NCBI RefSeq assembly: GCF_026343955.1 | Contig: NZ_JAPKNI010000004.1 | Coordinates: forward strand, 248,001-312,000 | DNA from: Kaistia defluvii | GTDB taxonomy: Bacteria; Pseudomonadota; Alphaproteobacteria; Rhizobiales; Kaistiaceae | DNA length: 64,000 nucleotides | Direction: 5' to 3' | In this document: in pieces, positions 16,772 through 24,510 of the stretch | How the letters are laid out: each line of letters begins with the position of its first letter | Position numbering within the stretch: position 1 is the first letter of the stretch | Translations under genes and position numbers: made by a program | Notes under the pieces: model-generated | The model's database searches: none | What the model was told of the DNA's origin: nothing | The model's input: the letters and a program-made list of their open reading frames with translations, nothing else

Positions 16772-18139
16772 CTAAAGCAGCGTGCCGCTCAGGATCACCA
16801 TCGCCACGCTGAAATAGATCACCAGGCCGGTGACATCGACCAGCGTCGCGACGAAGGGGGCCGAGGCGCTGGCCGGGTCGAAGCCGAGCCGCTGCATGAT
16901 GAAGGGCAGCATCGAGCCCGCCATCGAGCCGAAGGTGACGATCCCGAGCAGGCCCGTACCGACGGTGGCCGCGATCAGCATCCAGTGCTCCCCGTAGTCA
17001 TAGAGGCCGAGCATCTGCCAGGCGCTGATGCGGATGACGCCGAGCGTGCCAAGGATGGCACCGAGCGTCAGGCCGCTGGGCAATTCGCGCAAGGCGACCC
17101 GCCACCAGTCCCGAAGCTTGACCTCGCCCAGCGCGAGCGCGCGGATGATCAGCGACGTCGCCTGGGAACCCGAATTGCCGCCGGAGCTCATGATCAGCGG
17201 AATGAACAGGGTCAGCACGATCGCCCGCTCCAGCTCATGCTCGAAATGCTGCATGGCGGTCGCCGTCAGCATCTCGCCGATGAACAGCGCGCAGAGCCAG
17301 CCGGCGCGCTTGTGCATCATCTTGAGGAAGCCGATGTCCATGTAGGGCTGATCGAGCGCCTCCATGCCGCCGAACTTCTGGACGTCCTCCGTGCTCTCCT
17401 CGAAGATCGTGTCGATGATGTCGTCGACGGTGACGATACCCACGACATGAAAGCGTTCGTCGACGACCGGCACGGCGATCTGATCGTATTTCGAGAACAG
17501 GCGCGCCACTTCCTCGCGGTCTGTGCGGGGCGTGACGGTGATCGGACGGCGATGGCGGGCGGCGGACAGGACCGGGGCATTGAGGTCGGCCGCGATCAGG
17601 CGGCGCAGCGTCACGGTCTGCACGAGCGCATGCGTGACCGGGTCGAGCACGCAGATCGTATAGATCGTCTCGCGGCTCTTCTCGACGACGCGAATGTGCT
17701 GCAGCGTCTGGCCAACGGTCCAGTTGGCGGGGACGCTCACCACTTCGGTGGTCATGATCGAGCCGGCGCTACCCTCGGGATAGGCGGCGAGACGGGCCAC
17801 GGCATTGCGGGTTTCGGGATCGAGCCTGGCGATCAGCTGCGAGCGGGTGGGCTCGTCGATTTCCGCCAGCAGATCGGTAGCCCGGTCAGCCGACATGCCG
17901 GCCAGCACCCGGACCGCGCGGTCCGCCGGCAGGCTCGACATCAGCTCGACCGAGGCTTCGAACTCCGGCTGGTCGAGAACCTCGATCAGCCTTTCGTCGG
18001 AAACGCCCGCCAGAAGCGCCGGATTGGCTTCGGCTTCATGTTGATTGAGACGTTCGACGAGATCCGCAACGTGCTCGCCTTCGAGATCCAAAGCGCGCGA
18101 ACGCACGGTGGCCTCGTCTTCGCGGACGATATCTTCCAT
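16772..18139 (-). CDS. mgtE: Magnesium transporter MgtE
   Basis: A 455-residue Mg2+ channel. Residues about 1-130 form the helical MgtE N domain. Two CBS domains follow (about 135-255, including VNDV-like GIVTVDDIID). The C-terminal part, about 280-455, has five membrane segments with the conserved pore sequence SSGGNSGSQAT and the helix-5 region VDVTGLVIYF. The N and CBS domains are known to sense cytosolic Mg2+ and gate the pore. Length and all domains are normal. A GC-rich palindrome lies downstream. I see no M-box riboswitch upstream. Confidence 0.96.
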   Translation of the reverse strand: MEDIVREDEATVRSRALDLEGEHVADLVERLNQHEAEANPALLAGVSDERLIEVLDQPEFEASVELMSSLPADRAVRVLAGMSADRATDLLAEIDEPTRSQLIARLDPETRNAVARLAAYPEGSAGSIMTTEVVSVPANWTVGQTLQHIRVVEKSRETIYTICVLDPVTHALVQTVTLRRLIAADLNAPVLSAARHRRPITVTPRTDREEVARLFSKYDQIAVPVVDERFHVVGIVTVDDIIDTIFEESTEDVQKFGGMEALDQPYMDIGFLKMMHKRAGWLCALFIGEMLTATAMQHFEHELERAIVLTLFIPLIMSSGGNSGSQATSLIIRALALGEVKLRDWWRVALRELPSGLTLGAILGTLGVIRISAWQMLGLYDYGEHWMLIAATVGTGLLGIVTFGSMAGSMLPFIMQRLGFDPASASAPFVATLVDVTGLVIYFSVAMVILSGTLL

Positions 18140-18452
18140 GACTCACTCCGATCGGCCACCCAGCCGGTCGCGTGAGCCGATCGAGCGATCAGATCACGGC
18201 GGCCGTGGGCGGCGCCTGTATTCGACAGCTACTGTCGCTCGACATGAAACTGGGGTTCCAATGGGGGTCGGCCGCGGAAGCGGAAACCGACTTGACCCGG
18301 GTGAGGTGCGCCACTCCGCCGGCGGCGTCAAGCTCTTTCGCCTGCCCGGCGCAACGAAATCCAATTTGACGCAGTTTTGCCGCGCGTTGCCATTTTAAGG
18401 CGGCTAGGGAACGTTGCAGCGCCCGACAGCGCGATGCCCTAGGTGAACGGCC
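18140..18452. other. Intergenic region upstream of mgtE
   Basis: About 310 bp between the mgtE start and the EamA stop. It must contain the mgtE promoter, but I could not identify a convincing -35/-10 pair. No RNA gene, conserved frame or repeat is evident. Confidence 0.4.
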
Positions 18453-18890
18453 TCAGCTGCGCATGGCCACCAGAATCGCCCCGGACGCGATCAGGAGAAC
18501 GCCGAGCCAGTTCCGGGCGGACAGCTTCTCGCTCAGGAAAACGACGCCGAAGACGGCGACCAGCACGACGCTGAGCTTGTCGATCGGCGCGACCCGCGCG
18601 GCATCCCCGAGCTTCAGCGCCCGGAAATAGCAAAGCCAGGAAGCCCCGGTGGCGAAGCCGGACAGAACCAGGAAGCCATAGCTGCGCGGCGAGACGGAAC
18701 CGAAAGGTTGCCATTGCCCGGTCAGCGTCAGGATGAAGGCGATGGTGACCAGGATGACCAGGGTGCGGATGAAGGTCGCGAAGTCGGAATTAACGTTGCT
18801 GATGCCGATCTTGGCGAAGATGGCGGTGAGCGCGGCGAAGACCGCCGAGAGCAGCGCCCAGAACAGCCACGACGCCAGCATGTCCCGCAT
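18453..18890 (-). CDS. Single-domain EamA/DMT-type membrane transporter
   Basis: A 145-residue inner-membrane protein with about five hydrophobic segments and one EamA repeat. It contains SGFATGASWLCYFRALKLGD and FLSEKLSARNWLGVLLIASGAILVA near the end. Full DMT exporters carry two such repeats; half-size members act as dimers (family knowledge). The substrate is unknown. A later ATG (MLASW) three codons downstream is an alternative start. Confidence 0.82.
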   Translation of the reverse strand: MRDMLASWLFWALLSAVFAALTAIFAKIGISNVNSDFATFIRTLVILVTIAFILTLTGQWQPFGSVSPRSYGFLVLSGFATGASWLCYFRALKLGDAARVAPIDKLSVVLVAVFGVVFLSEKLSARNWLGVLLIASGAILVAMRS

Positions 18891-18975
18891 CCTGCCTTGC
18901 CTCCCGCAGAAGCCGGAGCGTCGCAGAAGCGCGCGCAGGGCGCAATGCGTTGGCGATTTCCGAACCGGGTCGGTG

Positions 18976-19010
18976 TTGCTTCACCTCTCCCTGAGGGAAA
19001 AGTGAAGCAA
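18976..19010. repeat. Intergenic palindrome with CTCTCCCTGAGGGA core
   Basis: TTGCTTCAC (18976-18984) is mirrored by GTGAAGCAA (19002-19010), and the loop itself folds (TCCC TGA GGGA). It sits just downstream of the GNAT gene and may act as its terminator, although no U-tract follows. Related CCCTCC/GAGGG palindromes occur near 16740 and 29095. Confidence 0.55.
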
Positions 19011-19033
19011 GTGCCCCGCGCGCCTCAGTCCGC

Positions 19034-19552
19034 CTACGCCAGCGGCCGGACCATGAACCGGGCGTCGTCGTCATAGCTGCGCAGCTTGGCGTCGAGGGCC
19101 GGAACGGAGACCGTCTCAAATCCGTGGCGGCCCCAGAAGCCGGCCGAGCCGTTGACTGCGACCAGCGAGACCTCCGGGCAGCCGGACCGGCGCGCATCGT
19201 CGAGCAGGATGCGCACGATCGCCGAGCCGGCGCCCTGCCCGCGCGTCTCGGGCAGCAGGGCGAGGTCGTGGATGTAATAGGTGGTGGGCGGCACGGGCAG
19301 CGCGCCGAGCAGAGAATTGAGCGGCGGCGGCGCAAGGGCCTGCGCCGGATGGCTCAGCACATAGGCGATGAGTTCGCCGTCGCTTTCATAGACCCAGCAT
19401 CCGCGGGGCCAGAGCCGCAGGCGCTCGGCGAAGACGTCCGGATCTTCGGGATAGGCCGCGTGAACCCGGTCGGCGATCGCGGCGACCGTGGGCAGATCGT
19501 CCGGCCGCATCGGCCGCCAGGTTCCCGTCTTGCTCGGGATGTCGCTCGTCAT
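19034..19552 (-). CDS. GNAT-family N-acetyltransferase
   Basis: A 172-residue predicted acetyl-CoA-dependent acyltransferase. The acetyl-CoA loop is RGQGAGS (motif A), preceded by YYIHDLALLPE and followed by VNGSAGFWGRHGFE, the usual motif B. The substrate is not predictable. ATG 19552 is preferred over an in-frame TTG at 19573 because the protein then starts normally, although neither has a clear ribosome-binding site. It follows mrcA on the same strand, separated by a hairpin. Confidence 0.88.
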   Translation of the reverse strand: MTSDIPSKTGTWRPMRPDDLPTVAAIADRVHAAYPEDPDVFAERLRLWPRGCWVYESDGELIAYVLSHPAQALAPPPLNSLLGALPVPPTTYYIHDLALLPETRGQGAGSAIVRILLDDARRSGCPEVSLVAVNGSAGFWGRHGFETVSVPALDAKLRSYDDDARFMVRPLA

Positions 19553-19577
19553 CGTCAAGGAAACAGCACCCAAGAAG

Positions 19578-19603
19578 AGGCCGCGGATTGGAGCCCGCGG
19601 CCT
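19578..19603 (-). terminator. Hairpin after mrcA
   Basis: AGGCCGCGG (19578-19586) pairs with CCGCGGCCT (19595-19603) just beyond the mrcA stop. On the minus strand it is followed by the pyrimidine-rich CTTCTT, giving a weak intrinsic terminator. Confidence 0.55.
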
Positions 19604-19609
19604 GCTTGG

Positions 19610-22054
19610 TCAGTAAAGGCCACCGGTGCCCGATATGACGGCCCGGTCAGCTTCCGGCGTCACGGTCAGCGGCTGACCATTCGCATCGGTCTGGCCGATG
19701 ATCGAATAGGTGTCCGGCGGACCCGTGCCCGGCTTGAAGGCTTCGAGGATCGTGCCCGGGGCGCCGGCGGTGGAGCGCATGCCGGTCTTGCGGTCGATCG
19801 GGATCAGGGTGAGACCCGGCGGGACGCGGAACGGGATGGCGGCCTTGTCGGCCAGCGCCAGCTTGAAGAAGTCGCCGGCGATCGGAGCCGCGATTTCGCC
19901 GCCCGTCATGCCGCGTCCCATCGGCTTCGGATTGTCGTAGCCGATGAAGACGCCGACCACGAGATCCGGCGAATAGCCGATGAACCAGGCGTCCTTGTAG
20001 TCGTTCGATGTGCCCGTCTTGCCGGCGAGCGGCTTGCCGACGCTCTTCAGCACGGTCGCGGTGCCGCGCTGCACGACGCCTTCCAGCATCGAGGTGATCT
20101 GGTAGGCGGTCATCGGATCGAGCACCTGCTCGCGATTATCCTCGATGACCGGCTCGTCCTGATGCGACCACTGCTCGGCATCGCAGCCCTCGCAGATGCG
20201 CTCTTCATGCTTGAAGATGGTCTTGCCGAAGCGATCCTGGATGCGGTCGATCAGCGTCGGCTTCACCTGGCGGCCGCCATTCGCGAACACCGAATAGCCG
20301 GAGACCATGCGCAGAACCGTCGTTTCCGACGCGCCGAGCGCGTTGGGCAGGAAGGGCCCGAGCTTGTCATAGACGCCGAAGCGCTTGGCATATTCGGCCA
20401 CGAGCGGCATGCCCATGTCCTGAGCCAGGCGCACCGTCATCACGTTACGCGACTGCTCGATGCCGGTGCGCAGCGTCGAAGGGCCATAGAACTTCTGCGC
20501 ATAGTTTTCCGGACGCCAGATCGGCTGGCCATAGCCCGGATCCACCTCGATCGGCGCATCCATGACCACCGACGACGGCGTGTAGCCATTGTCGAGGGCG
20601 GCGGCATAGACGAACGGCTTGAACGAGGAGCCCGGCTGCCGCAGCGCCTGGGTGGCGCGATTGAACTGGCTCTCCGCATAGGAGAAGCCGCCATCCATCG
20701 CCAGCACGCGGCCGGTATGGGGGTCCATCACCACCATGGCGCCGGCGATGGCGGGCACCTGATGCAGGCGGAACGATCCCGGCTTGCCGTCGGCGGGCTC
20801 GACATAGACGACATCGCCAACGGAGAGCGCGTCGCTGGCGCCCGTCAGCTTCTTGCCGGCGGGCTTTGCCCACTTCATCTCCGAGAACGGGATGACGCCG
20901 GTTTCACGCGCGGGCAACAGCTTGCCGGTTTCGTCGCGGCCAGGCTGCAGGCCGATCTCGGCCTCGTCCTTGTTGACGGCGGTAACGATGGCGAGGCGCC
21001 ATTCGATGACGTCGGAAAGCGCCGGCACGGTACCGACGGCAACGCCCCAATCGCCTTCGATCGGCACGTTCTTGACCGGACCGCGCCAGCCATGCTGCTC
21101 GTCGAACTGGACCAAGCCGTTCATCAGCGCCTGGCGCGCCATGACCTGCATGCCCGGGTCGAGCGAGGTGCGGACCGAGAGACCGCCGTCATAGAGCGCC
21201 TTCTCGCCATAGATCTGCATCAGCTGCCGGCGCACTTCCTCGACATAATAGTCGGCGGCGAAGATGTGCGGGCTGGCGACACGGGTCTTGACGCCGAGCG
21301 GCTGCGCCTTGGCGGCATCGCCCTCGTCGCGGGTCGCGAAGCCGTTCTCGACCATGCGGTCGATGACCCAGTTGCGGCGCTCGATGGCGCGGTCGGCGTA
21401 GCGGAAGGGATTGTAGTTGTTCGGGCCCTTGGGCAGCGCCGCCAGATAGGCAGCTTCCGAAAGGGTCAGCTCGTGCACGGACTTGTCGAAATAGGACAGG
21501 CTCGCGGCGGCGACACCATAGGAGCCAAGGCCGAGGAAGATTTCGTTCAGGTAGAGCTCGAGGATCTTGTCCTTCGAGTTCGCCTGCTCGATGCGGAGCG
21601 ACAGGATCGCTTCCTTGATCTTGCGGTCGAGCGAGCGCTCGTTGGTGAGCAGGAAGTTCTTGGCGACCTGCTGGGTGATCGTCGACGCGCCGATCATGCG
21701 CTTGTCGGAAGAAAGCGCCGCGATGTTCTGCAGGGCCGCACGGGCGATGCCGTAATAGTCGAGACCGGCGTGCTGGTAGAAATTCTTGTCTTCCGCCGAG
21801 ATGAAGGCAGCCTTCACCCGATCCGGGATCGCCTGGATCGGCAGATAGAGGCGACGCTCGCGGGCGTATTCGCCGACGAGCTGACCATCGGACGCGTGGA
21901 TGCGCGTCATCACCGGCGGCTCGTATTTCGCCAGGACTTCGACCGACGGCAATCCGCCCGTCAAGCCGGAGACATACCAAGCCACACCTGCAGCAACTGC
22001 CAAGAAAAACACGGCGCCAATCCCGAATAAATAGCCGATTAGTCGCAGAAACAT
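19610..22054 (-). CDS. mrcA: Bifunctional penicillin-binding protein 1A
   Basis: Class A PBP that polymerises glycan strands and cross-links peptides. The 814-residue protein has a membrane anchor at about 5-27 and a GT51 domain (about 55-225) with ISAEDKNFYQHAG and the GASTITQQVAKN motif. An OB-like linker follows, then the transpeptidase with the active-site serine in GSSFKPF, SRN, and KTGTSNDYKDAWF. All catalytic motifs are intact. It lies next to the amidase on the same strand; 320 bp separate them, so each may have its own promoter. PBP1A-amidase-RNase E clustering is common in rhizobia. Confidence 0.96.
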   Translation of the reverse strand: MFLRLIGYLFGIGAVFFLAVAAGVAWYVSGLTGGLPSVEVLAKYEPPVMTRIHASDGQLVGEYARERRLYLPIQAIPDRVKAAFISAEDKNFYQHAGLDYYGIARAALQNIAALSSDKRMIGASTITQQVAKNFLLTNERSLDRKIKEAILSLRIEQANSKDKILELYLNEIFLGLGSYGVAAASLSYFDKSVHELTLSEAAYLAALPKGPNNYNPFRYADRAIERRNWVIDRMVENGFATRDEGDAAKAQPLGVKTRVASPHIFAADYYVEEVRRQLMQIYGEKALYDGGLSVRTSLDPGMQVMARQALMNGLVQFDEQHGWRGPVKNVPIEGDWGVAVGTVPALSDVIEWRLAIVTAVNKDEAEIGLQPGRDETGKLLPARETGVIPFSEMKWAKPAGKKLTGASDALSVGDVVYVEPADGKPGSFRLHQVPAIAGAMVVMDPHTGRVLAMDGGFSYAESQFNRATQALRQPGSSFKPFVYAAALDNGYTPSSVVMDAPIEVDPGYGQPIWRPENYAQKFYGPSTLRTGIEQSRNVMTVRLAQDMGMPLVAEYAKRFGVYDKLGPFLPNALGASETTVLRMVSGYSVFANGGRQVKPTLIDRIQDRFGKTIFKHEERICEGCDAEQWSHQDEPVIEDNREQVLDPMTAYQITSMLEGVVQRGTATVLKSVGKPLAGKTGTSNDYKDAWFIGYSPDLVVGVFIGYDNPKPMGRGMTGGEIAAPIAGDFFKLALADKAAIPFRVPPGLTLIPIDRKTGMRSTAGAPGTILEAFKPGTGPPDTYSIIGQTDANGQPLTVTPEADRAVISGTGGLY

Positions 22055-22377
22055 ATCGCTCGCGTTCCCCGCTGGATCGCCTTGCCGGCGACAAGCTCAG
22101 GCCGACGAGACGAACCCCGGTACGAATTTGGTTGATCTACCTGACAGCTCTTGCCAGGCCGGTCCCGAAAAAAGAACGACACCGTTCGCGCGACTTGCGC
22201 GACCAACGCCTGAAGGCTTGGGGCTCAACTGCCCGTTGACTGAAGGCGAACTACAGGTTCGTTTGGCCTCGATAGACCCAACAGGTCCGTTCTTCCAGTC
22301 CGTTTGTGGAGAAACTTGGGCGCTGCCCGCCGGAAGGGAAGCGCGAGCCGCCGCGTGTTGTTCGGGCAACAGCGCCT
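22055..22377. other. Intergenic region between amidase and mrcA
   Basis: About 320 bp downstream of the amidase and upstream of mrcA. No credible gene: the frames here lack a start with a ribosome-binding site and any recognisable homology. It probably contains the mrcA promoter. Confidence 0.4.
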
Positions 22378-23799
22378 TCATGGCTTGCCGACCCCCGCAG
22401 TCAGGGCTTCGGAGGCGGCCATATTGGCGACCCGGTTGCGAAAATAGGCGTCGATGGCGCGGGTGATCGCGACCGCCGCCTTGTCCCGCCATTCGGGAGA
22501 CGTCAGCAGCTTTTCGTCATCCGGATTAGATAGATAGCCCAGCTCGACGAGGGCCGAGGGGACGTCGGGCGCCTTCAGGACCATGAAGCCCGCCTGCTGG
22601 TGCGCGCGCTTGAACAGGCGCACCGCCGGCTTCAGTTCCTTGATCATGTTGCGGGCAAAGACGACCGCGAAATTTTTCGTCTCCCGCCGCGCCAGATCGA
22701 TCAGGATATCGGACACCTCGTTGGTGTCCTCCGGCACGTCGACGCCGGCAAGGATGTCGGACTTGTTTTCCGATTCTGCGATCGACGCCGCCATCTGGTC
22801 CGACGCGCGCTCGGACAGGGTGTAGATGGTCGCGCCCCGGATATCGCTGCCCGAAAAGGAATCGGCGTGGATCGAGATGAACAGGTCGGCGTGCTTGGAA
22901 CGGGCAAACTGGACGCGGCCACGCAGCGTCACGAAGGTGTCGTCCGAGCGCGTCATTAGCACTTCGTAGCGGCTGTTCGCCTCGAGCTTCTCCTTCAGCG
23001 TCTGGGCGAAGGCGAGCACGATCGTCTTTTCCAGCATGCCGGACTTGGCGATGGCGCCGGAATCGATGCCGCCATGACCGGGATCGAGCACGATGCGCAG
23101 CTTGCCGTCGTTCGGCACGGGACCGGGAACGGCCTCGCGCTCCTGTGCGGCGGTGGCCCGGTCGCGATCGCGCGAAATGCGGAGCGTGTCCAGGAAGGCG
23201 GTGCGGGTGCTCTTGACGAGATCGACGACAAGACGGGCCGGCTGGCCCTTGTCGGCCGGCAGCACAAAAGCCTTGTCGACCGAGACCGGGCCGGTCGCGT
23301 CCAGCACGATGCGCGACTTGCCGGCCGAAATCAGGCCGTAGCGGAAGGCGGAGACGAGCCCCTTCCCCGCCTTGCCCGCATCGGCAGCGAGATCGAAGTG
23401 GACTTCCGGCAGGTCGACGACGACCCGGTAGGGTTCGTCGAGCGTGAACACGGAGACGACCGAGGGGCCGGTCAGATCCATCACGAAGCGGGTGCGCGAT
23501 CCGTCACCGACAACGCGCGCCTCGCGGGCGATCACCGGTTCCGCGGAAGGCGCGGACGATGCGGGTTCAAGCGGCGCGGCATCGTCTGGCGCGGGCACGA
23601 TCGCGGCGGGCATCTCGGCGCCAGCCGTCGAGGCGACCGGAGAGATGGCGGAGGTGACGCTGTTGTCGATCGGCGTTTGAGCCGCGGAAGCAAAGGCAGA
23701 AAACAGGACGAACAGACCCGCGCCCAGCCATCGCCCGGCACCGTGTGTGGCCCTTCGCCATTCCTGTCGATCGGCGCTGACGCCTTGTCGTTCTCGCAT
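22378..23799 (-). CDS. amiC: N-acetylmuramoyl-L-alanine amidase with AMIN domain (AmiC type)
   Basis: A periplasmic zinc amidase that splits septal peptidoglycan. The 473-residue protein has a signal peptide (core LGAGLFVLFSAFASAA), an AMIN domain (about 90-200, RFVMDLTGPSVVSVF) and a C-terminal Amidase_3 domain (about 245-460). Zinc and catalytic motifs are visible: LDPGHGGIDSGAI, FISIHADSF and SALVELGYLSN. In this family an external activator such as an EnvC/NlpD-like LytM protein is needed; the M23 protein at 12.3-13.7 kb is one candidate. An imperfect palindrome with TTAA/TAACC halves lies 71-88 bases upstream. Confidence 0.93.
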   Translation of the reverse strand: MRERQGVSADRQEWRRATHGAGRWLGAGLFVLFSAFASAAQTPIDNSVTSAISPVASTAGAEMPAAIVPAPDDAAPLEPASSAPSAEPVIAREARVVGDGSRTRFVMDLTGPSVVSVFTLDEPYRVVVDLPEVHFDLAADAGKAGKGLVSAFRYGLISAGKSRIVLDATGPVSVDKAFVLPADKGQPARLVVDLVKSTRTAFLDTLRISRDRDRATAAQEREAVPGPVPNDGKLRIVLDPGHGGIDSGAIAKSGMLEKTIVLAFAQTLKEKLEANSRYEVLMTRSDDTFVTLRGRVQFARSKHADLFISIHADSFSGSDIRGATIYTLSERASDQMAASIAESENKSDILAGVDVPEDTNEVSDILIDLARRETKNFAVVFARNMIKELKPAVRLFKRAHQQAGFMVLKAPDVPSALVELGYLSNPDDEKLLTSPEWRDKAAVAITRAIDAYFRNRVANMAASEALTAGVGKP

Positions 23800-23869
23800 G
23801 TCTGTCGTGTCGTCCGGTGCAGCCCTGCCCCCGCCCCGATCTTGGCTGTGTAGACGATTAGGATCGAAT

Positions 23870-23887
23870 GGTTAAGACCTCCTAACC
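23870..23887 (-). promoter_or_regulatory. Candidate CtrA-like box upstream of the amidase
   Basis: The 18-base sequence GGTTAAGACCTCCTAACC is a near-palindrome with TTAA and TAAC halves separated by seven bases. This is close to the alphaproteobacterial CtrA consensus TTAA-N7-TTAA. Cell-division hydrolases are plausible CtrA targets, but the second half-site is imperfect. Confidence 0.35.
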
Positions 23888-23889
23888 AA

Positions 23890-24510
23890 ACCGGCTTCCT
23901 GCACAGCCGGGTAACGGCAGAAGGGCCGGTGCGCGAGGCAAGACCACCCCTTCGGCACCGCCATGCCCCGCCGTCCAATATCCTTGCCAAGAATCGTCGC
24001 CTTCCATAAAAGGAGACTACGGAATTCATCCTCCGACCGGTTTGCTGCCTAACGTGGCGTGATCGGCATGATGCGGTGGGGCGCTGAGAGACGATCGACC
24101 CGGTCAAGGGTCGCAGCCTCAAGAGCGTTCCGCGGTCACTTCGGTGCACGGTCAGGGGATGGGACAGGTATCTTTGTCGTGCAGACTCGCCCCTTTCCGA
24201 GCGCACGACCGGCGAGCCTGCCGATCCGGCGGCTGTAGGGCGTGGAAGCGTCCGCGGTCGGGATTACCGGCGGGGGCAGCTCTGCCGGTCTGTTCTTCAA
24301 GAGGCTCATAGCGCGTACCCATGTTTTTGCCGACCCCCTACCGTTTCGCCAACCCTGAACCGGCCATTGCCGGTCGGGTGGTATCGACGGTGCTGGCTCC
24401 GGCACGCGCATCTTCACTTTTCCCCCATCACGGCTTCTTCGCGACCAACCCGGCATCGGCGCTCCGCGCCGGCCGGAGATTTGCGCGTCGAGCCCTGGAG
24501 AATTTCCAAT
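23890..24510 (+). other. Long untranslated region between the amidase and rne
   Basis: About 620 bp separate the amidase upstream box from the rne start codon. The stretch from about 24040 to 24510 is GC-rich and contains several short self-complementary segments (for example around 24200-24225). RNase E mRNAs in other bacteria have long structured leaders that the enzyme itself cleaves, so a 5' UTR is likely. No convincing coding frame is present on either strand. Confidence 0.4.

Noticed and set aside
18140-18452. Mg2+-sensing riboswitch before mgtE
   Set aside because: No M-box-like conserved arrangement is visible.
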